A stretch of DNA of 64,000 nucleotides from positions 89,758,433 to 89,822,432 of the forward strand of contig NC_081842.1 of the NCBI RefSeq assembly GCF_963259705.1. The letters run 5' to 3'. Made by a program: the position numbers and the translations under genes. Position 1 is the first letter of the stretch. Each line of letters begins with the position of its first letter. The stretch comes from Myotis daubentonii (Eukaryota; Chordata; Mammalia; Chiroptera; Vespertilionidae). Positions 56,931 through 64,000 of the stretch are shown one piece after another. Below the pieces are notes generated by a model. The model had not been told where the DNA came from and searched no databases. It saw only the letters and a program-made list of their open reading frames with translations.

Positions 56931-57056
56931 TTTGTCATCTCATGGCAGATAAACTAATTACTAAAATTCTACAGCACACCTAAATATATATTTTTTTGTT
57001 GATCTGACAAAAAAAAAAGAATATTGATTAATTCACACTGGCTGTGAAATATGAAT

Positions 57057-57580
57057 TTTTAGGGGTGAAATAGACAGGTTTAGAAAATTTTTAGAATTGG
57101 GGGTCCATGAAGAAAAAAAACAGGCTATAGAGTTGCAAAAGGGTACATTTCCATAACACAAGGGAACCAGGTGCAGTTAAATTTCCATTACACAAGGGAA
57201 CTGAGAGTAGCCAAAAGGTCTGTATTTACAAAATAAAGGAGGGGCTCACATGTCCCATGTGATGTTTGACCTTTGAGCTCAGGAGTTGCTATAGTGACCA
57301 AATCAAAAGGGGATAGTGGCCAATCAGAGGGGATATCAGGACACAGGGATTTGCAGTCTTTATAAAATGTGGAAGAAAGGACTGGGTGGGACTCTTTCCC
57401 CCTCCCCAAAGGGGAATCTGTACTTGTTCTTCAATAAATTTCCACCTTTGCTATACCACCTTCTGTCCGTGGACTCATTCTTCGACACAGATGGTCAAAG
57501 AATCCAGGGAACCATCCTGCCCAGGGGAACACCGCATGCTCCAGCCCCAAAATACCATATCGGCTGTTGCCATTTTTTAA
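57057..57580 (+). mobile_element. LTR, gamma/ERV1-like, plus orientation
   Basis: From TTTAGGGGTGAAATAGACAG through TTTAGAATTGGGGGTCCAT, CACAAGGGAACCAGGTGCAG, CAATCAGAGGGGATATCAGG, CTTTATAAAATGTGG (TATA-like) and TTCTTCAATAAATTTCCACC (AATAAA) to about CATCCTGCCCAGGGGAAC. The elements occur in the order U3-R-U5. Its inverted partner lies at 57695-58277. Borders are approximate. Confidence 0.78.
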
Positions 57581-57694
57581 TTTGACAATATAAGGGGAAA
57601 GAGGCCAATGTCCCTGACTAAATAGTCAGGTTTTGATGTTTTAAAAAATCTTGCAGACACCAGTTGAAAATCTCTGGGATCAAGTGATGGTGAT

Positions 57695-58277
57695 ACATAA
57701 TTATTTTTGGTTTGGAACCCAGATTCTTGGTCTGCCAGAGTAGAAGAATGAATCCATGGACAGAGGGTAGTATAGCAAAGGTGGAGATTTATTGAAGAAA
57801 AAGTACAGACCACCATGTGGAGAGAGGTAAAGGGTCCCACAGAATGGACTCCCATGTGGGGAGGGGGAAAGGGTCCCACTGACTTCCTGTTTCCATGGTT
57901 TATAAAGGCTGTAGTTCCTATGTTCTGATATCCCCTCTGATTGGTCAATATCCCCTTTCGAATTGGTTACTATAGTGACTCCTGAGGCCCTCCTTCCTCA
58001 TTGTTCTCCTATTCCTTTAGGGCTTTCTTCCTTCTTTACTTTGTAAATATAGACCTTTTATTGGCTACTTCCAGTTCCCTTGTCTTATGGAAATATACCT
58101 GTTGCTGTTTCCTTTGTTATGGGAATATACCTGTTGCTGCTCCCTTGTCTTATGGAGATGTAACTGCACCTGGCTTCCTTGTGTTATGAAGATGTACCTT
58201 CTTCCAATCTGTAGCCCTGTGTTTTTCCATGGATCCCAATTCTAAAAATTCCCTAAACCTGCCCATGTTCCCCTACA
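57695..58277 (-). mobile_element. LTR of the same family, minus orientation
   Basis: Minus-strand start TGTAGGGGAACATGGGCAGG at 58277, with TTTTTAGAATTGGGATCCAT, TCTTCAATAAATCTCCACCT (AATAAA) and end AGAATCTGGGTTCCAAACCA at about 57703. A 4-bp AAAT may be the target duplication, consistent with gamma-type integration. It shares more than 100 bp of R/U5 with the plus copy but differs in U3, including a duplicated segment around CACCATGTGGGGAG and three tandem ~40-bp CTTATGGAAATATACCTGTT units. Confidence 0.8.
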
Positions 58278-58569
58278 ATTTCTGTTTCAATGGCTTCCAA
58301 GCACCTTACATGTGAAACTGGAAACCAGAAATGAGCAATATCTATTAATGTTGAACAAAACAACAACAACAAAAAAAACAACTGTGTCCCTGCCGATCTT
58401 GCAATATAAAGTTTAGATTTTCATTCTAGAGAAACATTCCTAATTGTACAAGAATATGTGTTCAAATATATTTATTGTAGCATTAATTAGCATAGTTAAA
58501 AAATGGAAATAACATTAGTAGGAGAATGAATACAATATAGTATTGTAACTTCATCACCAGCTCAAAATG
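58278..58569. other. AT-rich spacer
   Basis: Contains ACAACAACAAAAAAAACAAC simple sequence. No element recognised. Confidence 0.4.
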
Positions 58570-58710
58570 GTTCCTAACCTATTTGGCAAGGTGCTGAGTT
58601 ATTTTTTAGAAACAACAGACCAAAACCACAAGTCATACCACCCAGGCATGTGCAGAGGAGAAAACTTTGGCCTCTAGCTGCACCCAGAACTTCGTGCAAC
58701 TGGCCTCTAG
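58570..58710 (+). mobile_element. Helitron 3' end fragment
   Basis: Ends ACTTCGTGCAACTGGCCTCTAG before T, the HeliBat terminus, with GGCATGTGCAGAGGAG upstream. No 5' end is found, so this is a truncated copy or one whose 5' half has decayed. Confidence 0.65.
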
Positions 58711-58712
58711 TA

Positions 58713-58770
58713 TAACTAACTAACTAACTATATATAATATATATATATATAATAGTTAGTTAGTTAGTTA
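58713..58770. repeat. (TAAC)n...(TTAG)n perfect inverted repeat
   Basis: Arms TAACTAACTAACTAACTA and its exact complement, 18 bp each, around 22 bases of alternating TA. It starts two bases after a Helitron 3' end. A cruciform/hairpin of up to 29 paired positions is possible. Confidence 0.97.
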
Positions 58771-58774
58771 GATA

Positions 58775-59417
58775 ATATCTTTGATCCTCCTTATTTATAG
58801 ATTCACGACTTGTGAATTTATAGTCTCCTTAAGATTTATTTGTAACTTCAAAATCAATACTGTGCTTTTGTGGTTTTTCATGATACTCAGAGAAGTGAAA
58901 ATGTTGAGTCACCCAATGTACATGTTCACAGTTGAGGTCAAACAAGTTGATGCTCTCCTTTCACTGTTTACACTCACATTTTACAAGTAACTGTTCTTTA
59001 CAGGTTCTATTTAGAGCTACGTTATTGCCCTTTCTGTTGGTGATGTTGCTGTCTAAAATTGCCCCAAGCGCAGTGCTGAAGTCATCTCTAGTGCTTCTAA
59101 GTGAAAAGAGCCTGCAATGTGCCTTAGGGAGAAAATATGTGGTTTAGATAAGCCTTGTGTAGGCATCATAGTTGTAGGGCTGTTTGGCTGAGAGTTCAAT
59201 GTTAATAAATCAACAATATAGACTAAGGTGTCTTCAAACAGAAAATACATATAACAAGGTTACAAATAAAACCATTGGCAAAAATATTGTGAACAAAGAG
59301 GAATTGCAGAAATTTACCCCTGTATTCTCCCTAGGAGCAAACTGTTTAGTATTCACTAATTCAGTGGTATAGCACATAACTACTATAAATAATGAGAACC
59401 AACTGTACATTTGTCAA
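58775..59417. other. No recognised element
   Basis: Mixed-composition DNA with short overlapping frames on both strands, none with a recognisable domain. Confidence 0.4.
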
Positions 59418-60051
59418 TGTAAGAAACATCCAAGCCTGTAAGAATTTTCATGAATTTATTTGAGCCAACCTGACAATTGCCAGGAAGCAAAATTTCAAGG
59501 ATTGAGAAAATGCTCCAGAGAACGGCCATTTTGCACCTTATTTTATATATTACAATCCAAGGAGGAGGCCTAAAGGGATACATGAAATCCATTGGTCAGG
59601 GAGGCGGGGAAAAAGCAAAACTGGGAACTCTCTGAGATTGGATAAAAGATAAAAGAGATAGACACATACTTCTTTTACGTAGGTGGTCAAGGATAGTAAA
59701 CAGTCAACAATTAACACAACTAAGGGCTCTGTGGTCTCCAGCTCTGGTAGGAGATTGGTGGAAGATTGTCCCCTGAGGAGTCTGGAAAAAAGAAAATTAC
59801 CCTGACATTCCAAAGGTATGTTACTGTAGATGCAAAAAGACAATGACAGGCTCAATTAAGGTAAAGATTGACCTTTGTCCAGAAAGATACCAGCCTAGGA
59901 CATTCTACCCACAATGGCTCACTTTTACTCAGGAAGTTTTACTTTCAGACCATCCTTTGTGGTTACTTTAAGTCTCTGAGTTTGTAAGCCCCAGTATGCA
60001 TGCCTCCCCTGAGCTTGTCAAGTTTAATATGTGGCCCCTTTGTCATCCACA
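59418..60051 (-). mobile_element. LTR-like element, minus strand
   Basis: Minus-strand start TGTGGATGACAAAGGGGCC at 60051, then CACATATTAAACTTGACAAG, TTACAAACTCAGAGACTTAA, AAAGGTCAATCTTTACCTTA, GGCTCAAATAAATTCATG (AATAAA) and end TTGGATGTTTCTTACA. The first ~220 bases recur at 63777-64000 in plus orientation, which supports the start. No target duplication found, and the retroviral class is left open. Confidence 0.7.
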
Positions 60052-61003
60052 TATAGTAGTAATCTTGTGTTCCGATCTTCCCCCTCCCGACCCCATGGGC
60101 TTTGTTCTCTGTCAGGGCTCTTTCCCTACTAAACCCCATGGTGAAAGCCCACTAATCGCTGGCTGATTGCTCTATTGTTTTCTTCAATGCTTTAAGGAAT
60201 ACATTGATTCACAGGCTGATCCCAGTTTTGACAGTATAGTTCCTGCGGTCAGTGTTTCAAGTTTGCCTTGACCCCAGAAAGGCTCTTCTTAGCTGTCTTT
60301 TTCCTTTTTTATTTTTTTTTCTCTCCACAAAATAGTAGGACTACATCTCCCAATGCATCTATCAATTACCATCCAATTGCCTTTCACCAGAACTTTTATC
60401 ATTTTTAAAAGTATCTTACCCTTACGCTTGTCCATGAACTGTTGTAAATTAAGCCCACTTTCTCTGGGCAGGGAAAGACCTCTCTCCTATAATCTGCTTT
60501 AATCCGAGTTATCACCCTGGCGCGGAGAATGAAGACGATGGTGCCCTGTGAGGAGAGTGACATCTTCATGGTAGGCTCTCAGTGCCTGTTGCTGGGTGGG
60601 CAGCAGCCTCAGATCCCCTTGGCCGGCCTTCTTGGTGTGTCACCTTAAACCCACAATCTGGGACAAGGGCCATTCTACAGTACTGTTTCCAAAGTAGAGC
60701 TTCCATCCTACCCAGGAGGAATGAACAGAGGAAGGGAGGCTCACACCTTCAGTCACACTGGCACAGAACTTAGCCTTAGCAACCAGGTAGCTGATGTCCT
60801 GCCCATTTTAGGATTATTGTCCTCTAACAGATCTGGGAGGAAGGGACACCCTTTGTTCTTGTCTGTACAAGCTTGGCTGGAGTTTCTACCTCACAGAGCT
60901 GGGAGGATGGAGGGAGAATTCTTGGATGAAATCATACAGACCTTTATAGTACTTAAAAGTTTTTGTGGATTTTCTGAAATAAATGTTTGCCATTTGTTGT
61001 ATG
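60052..61003. other. Unrecognised DNA, possibly LTR-flanking internal sequence
   Basis: Balanced composition. On the minus strand a purine tract (GTCGGGAGGGGGAAGATCGG, near 60080-60100) lies ~30 bases before the LTR start, so part of this could be retroviral interior, but no gag, pol or env domain is recognised. Plus-strand frames at 60582-60773 and 60721-61116 have no domain and the latter runs into the hAT element. Confidence 0.4.
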
Positions 61004-61130
61004 CTCTAAGGCAGGGGTGGGCAAACTTTTTGACTCGAGGGCCACAATGGGTTCTTAAACTGGACCGGAGGGCCGGAACAAAAGCATGGATGGAGTGTTT
61101 GTGTGAACTAATATAAATTCAAAGTAAACA

Positions 61131-62727
61131 TCCTATCTAATAAAAGAGAAACATGGTAATTAGCCATACGGCCGCTACCCTTCCCATTGGCTAATCACTG
61201 AGATATGCAAATTAACTGCCAACCAAGATGGCCACCGTCAGCCAGGCAGCTGATGCGAACAGGGAGGCCTGCTTGCTCCAGTGACGGAGGAAGCCAGGTT
61301 CCCCGCCTACCTTGCCGACCTCTCAGCTGCTCTCTAAGAAACATTGTAACAAATATAGAAGCTAAACAAAACCCTAGAAGCCTCCTTTCAGTCAGCCAGG
61401 CTTCAGCCAGCAGGACTGCAACATTGTTTCAAATACAGAAGGTAAACAAAGGCCAGAAACCTGCTTTCAGCAGCCGAGCCTCAGAGATAAAGCTGGCCCA
61501 GAATAAAAAAAAAAAGAAAAAAGGGAGCGGTTGGGAGCTTCAGTCACCCTCCAGCCTGAAAACGGCCCTCAGCCCCTCATCCAGGCTGGCCAGGCACCCC
61601 AGTGGGGACCCCACCCTGAAGGGGGTGTGACCAGCTGCAAACAGCCATCATCCCCTCACCCAGGCTGGCCAGGCACCGCAGTGGGGACCCCCGCCCTGAT
61701 CCAGGACACCCTTCAGGGCAAACCAGCCGGCCCCCACCCATGCACCAGGCCTCTATCCTATATAGTAAAAGGGTAATATGCCTCCCAGCACCAGGATCAG
61801 CAGTGCTGAGAGGCCTCCCGGCACCGGGATCAGTGTGACAGGGGGCAGCGCCCAAACCCCCTGATCGCCCTGCAGCTCTGTGTGTGACAGGAGGCAGGGC
61901 CACAACCTCCCTATCCGCCCTGCTCTGTTCGAGACAGGGGAAGGCACCCCAACCCCCTGATCAGCCCTGCTCTGTGCCTGATAGGGGGGAGCTTCCCAAC
62001 CCCCTGATCACCCTGCGGCTCTGTGTGTGACAGGGTGCGGCGCCCCAACCCTCCCCCGCCACGGGCCCTGCTCTGTGTGTGACGGGGTAGAGCCATAACC
62101 TCCCATTGGCCCTGCCCTGAGTGTGACAGTGGCGGTGCCCCAACCCCCTGATCGGCCCTGCAATGTGGGTGATAGAAGGTGGCGCCCCAACCCCCTCATC
62201 TGCCCTGCTCTGTGTGTGACAGGGGGCGGTGCCCCAACTCCCCTATTGGCCCTACTCTGTGCATGACAGGGGGGAGCTCCTCAACCCCCTGATCAGCCCT
62301 GCTCTGTGTGTGACAGGGTACGGAGCCCCAACCACCCTGATGGGCCCTGCTCTGTATGTGACAGGGGGTGGCGCCACAACCTCCCCGTCGACCCTGTCTT
62401 GAGTGTGACAGGGGGCAGTGCTCCAACCCCCCAATCGGTCCTACCCTGAGTGTGACTAGGGTGGCATCAGAACCTCCCGGTCCGCCCTGCTCTGTGCATG
62501 ACAGGGGGCGGCACCCCAACTCCCCAATTGGCCCTGCTCTGAGCCCGACCACGAGCTGCACCTAGGGATTGGGCCTGCCCTCTGCCACCCAGGAGCAGGC
62601 CTAAGCCAGCAGGTCGTTACCTCCCGAGGGGTCCCAGACTGTGAGAGGGCACAGGCTGGGCTGAGGGACCCTCTCTCCCCCCACCCCCTCCCCCGAGTAC
62701 ACAATTTTTTGTGCACCGGGCCTCTAG
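61131..62727 (+). mobile_element. Composite Helitron nested in hAT
   Basis: Starts TCCTATCTAATAAAAGAG after the A at 61130 and ends GTGCACCGGGCCTCTAG before the T at 62728. Module 1 (61131-61755): CCCATTGGCTAATCAC, ATGCAAATTAACTGCC, CCAAGATGGCCACC, GGAGGAAGCCAGGTTCCCC, two CAGAA(G/A)CCT blocks and a 3' region ending CAGGCCTCTA. Module 2 (61756-62727) begins TCCTATATAGTAAAAGGG and holds the ~50-bp minisatellite. It is the inverted counterpart of 41207-42831, with the same junction. Confidence 0.95.
61835..62560 (+). repeat. ~50-bp minisatellite in composite Helitron
   Basis: About 14 units around GTGTGTGACAGGGGGCGGCG then CCCCAACCCCCTGATCGGCC and CTGCTCT. Same family as 41370-42110, opposite chromosomal orientation, same orientation relative to the Helitron. 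Several units carry CACAACCTCCCC in place of CCCAACCCCCTG in both arrays. Confidence 0.92.
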
Positions 62728-62843
62728 TCATTACATAAAAGGGTACGGTCTTTTTTTTTTTTTTTTTTTTTTTTAGTTTTATTCATTTCAAACGGGCCCG
62801 GATCAGGCCTGCTGGCCGTAGTTTGCCCACGGCTGCTCTAAGG

Positions 62844-63239
62844 GCTATTTACAGAGTTTAAATCATTGTGGGATTTTTTGTTTTTGTTTTTGGGTTATTT
62901 GTTTAAGTAATTTTCAGCAATTTCACTGAGGTGGGTATCCTCAGAGTGCCTCATATTATCTTGCTGGAAGTGGAACTCTTTATTTCAGTTCTGCAATATT
63001 ATTAACAATAACACACATTTGTATGTATCACAATCAAAATCTATGATTAGTTCTACTGTTTGTGCTACTTGTGAAATGATAAGGTGGTCACACATCACAT
63101 GACATCTGTAACAAGCAACCTATAAAAGAGATTAATTTATTCATAAAGTATTCAAACTTATGCATGGAAATTGCTAGCTACTACTGCCCGGAATTATAAC
63201 TGGTGCTATAAATTCTAGGTATATTAATTTGCTAGAAAT
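62844..63239. other. No recognised element
   Basis: A (GTTTTT)n-like patch at 62877-62892, then AT-rich unique-looking sequence. Confidence 0.4.
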
Positions 63240-63640
63240 TTCACATAAGGCACCACAGAGCACGTGACTTTAACATGAGATGTTTATTTTCTCAGTTATG
63301 GAGGATGGAAGTCCTTGGGCAAGGTGTTACAGGGATTGGTTCCTTCTGTGGGCTGTAAAGAAAGACTCTGTTTTAAGTCTTTCTCCATGGCTTGTAAATG
63401 GCGGTCTTCTTTCTATGTTTTCACATCATCTTTCTTCTACTCACATTTGTGTCCAAATTTTCTCTTCTTAAAATACATCAGTGATATTGAATTAGGGCCT
63501 ACCCTCTTAATCTCATGTTGATTTAATTATCTCTTTAAAGATCCTATCTCCAAATAAGGTTACTTTCTGAGGATTTATGGGTTATGACTGGAGCATATGA
63601 ATTTTTAGGAATTACAATTCAGCACATAAGCAGTAAGACA
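63240..63640 (-). repeat. MaLR LTR, minus strand
   Basis: TTATGGAGGATGGAAGTCCT, GGATTGGTTCCTTCTGTGGG, CTTCTACTCACATTTGTGTCC, ATTGAATTAGGGCCTACCCT, GATCCTATCTCCAAATAAGG and ATGAATTTTTAGGAATTACA follow the reverse of an ancient MaLR LTR. Same broad group as 1-91, 40040-40590 and 45190-45545. Confidence 0.75.
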
Positions 63641-63776
63641 GTAACATTCAGTTGCTACTCAGCTTACTTTAAAATATGTTTTTAAAACATACTGAAAATA
63701 AATCTTAGAAAAATATAGGAATACCATGTAGTTTAATATATTGGAACAAAATTAGCAATAGAAATTAAGATTGGAG

Positions 63777-64000
63777 TATGGAGGAAAAAGAGGCTACATA
63801 CTAAACCTGACAAGGTCTGGGGAGCCTGCATATGGGCCTTACCAACTCAGGGACCTAAAGTAACCACATAGGATGCTCTGAAATTAAAACTTCCTAACTA
63901 AAGGTAAGTAATGTAGGTAGTAATGTCCTAGGCCAGTATCTTCCTTGACAAAGGTCAATCTTTACCTTAACTGAGTTCATCTATTGTCTTCTTGCATCTA
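63777..64000 (+). mobile_element. LTR-like element, plus strand, cut by window end
   Basis: TATGGAGGAAAAAGAGGCTA through CCTTACCAACTCAGGGACCT, AAAGTAACCACATAGGATGC, GTCCTAGGCCAGTATCTTCC and AAAGGTCAATCTTTACCTTA matches the first ~220 bases of the LTR at 59418-60051 in opposite orientation. It continues past the window edge. Confidence 0.8.

Larger units (their letters stand above)
61012..62835 (+). mobile_element. hAT element split by composite Helitron
   Basis: Left part 61012-61130 and right part 62728-62835 join into one copy of the 14646-14869 element: CAGGGGTGGGCAAACTTTTT through TTCAAAGTAAACA, then TCATTACATAAAAGGGTACG, a ~24-base T run and TTTGCCCACGGCTG. Perfect 8-bp target duplication CTCTAAGG at 61004-61011 and 62836-62843. 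The Helitron at 61131-62727 interrupts it, so the hAT is the older insertion. Confidence 0.97.

Noticed and set aside
60030..60075. Minus-strand LLLYVDD-like string resembling a reverse-transcriptase catalytic motif
   Set aside because: The surrounding codons do not look like reverse transcriptase and a stop follows within a few codons. The same stretch recurs at the start of the LTR-like copy at 63777 without the motif, so it is probably a coincidence at an LTR start.

Overview
The window is nuclear DNA from a mammal, almost certainly a vespertilionid (vesper) bat. Three kinds of repeat point to that group: many short Helitrons that start TC.. next to a target A and end with a GTGCAC hairpin plus CTAG next to a target T (the HeliBat type, known among mammals from vesper bats); tRNA-derived Ves SINEs (six to eight copies, several with perfect target-site duplications); and young non-autonomous hAT and mariner elements. 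I found no convincing functional protein-coding gene, rRNA or tRNA gene. Codon-length open frames are short and mostly fall inside repeats. The window is best read as intergenic or intronic DNA whose content is a dense, datable stack of mobile elements.

Layout. 1-10 kb: a MaLR remnant, a 1.16-kb Helitron packed with a ~30-bp GC-rich minisatellite (1306-2464), a truncated L1 (3525-4545), two Ves SINEs, L2 and MER5A fossils, another Helitron (7436-7924) and a composite Helitron (8266-9420). 10-25 kb: L1 tails, two small DNA elements (mariner 11412-11542; hAT 14646-14869), a solo ERV2-type LTR with a perfect 6-bp duplication (13764-14181), Ves SINEs, and Helitrons at 16315, 18720, 22467 and 24241. 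25-40 kb: a long AT-rich repeat-poor stretch, a solo LTR (27526-28230), an L2 element split by a 5'-inverted L1 (29568-30655), two abutting Helitrons (30973-31610 and 31611-31879), an L1/HAL1-like fossil split by a second ERV2-type LTR (37457-38214), and an MLT1 LTR. 40-45 kb: a Helitron/hAT/Helitron mosaic (40741-42831) and a 1.14-kb Helitron carrying five tandem 18-bp palindromes (43201-44339). 45-54 kb: mostly unique AT-rich DNA. 54-64 kb: a betaretrovirus-like proviral fragment (integrase C-terminal region to 3' LTR), a second mariner-type MITE, three related LTR pieces in mixed orientation, another LTR family present in both orientations, and a hAT element (61012-62835) split by a composite Helitron (61131-62727).

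The most informative structure is the composite Helitron. Three loci (8266-9420 +, 41207-42831 -, 61131-62727 +) carry the same upstream module joined to a second Helitron 5' end through the same CTCTA/TCCTATATAG junction, but with two different downstream modules. At 61 kb the hAT host sequence, and an uninterrupted hAT copy at 14.6 kb in the same window, give a base-exact view of insertion between A and T with no target duplication. The upstream module has an ATGCAAAT octamer, a CCAAT box and an AAGATGGCGGC-type YY1 motif close together, which looks like a captured promoter fragment. This is a hypothesis from the motifs, not an identification of the source gene.
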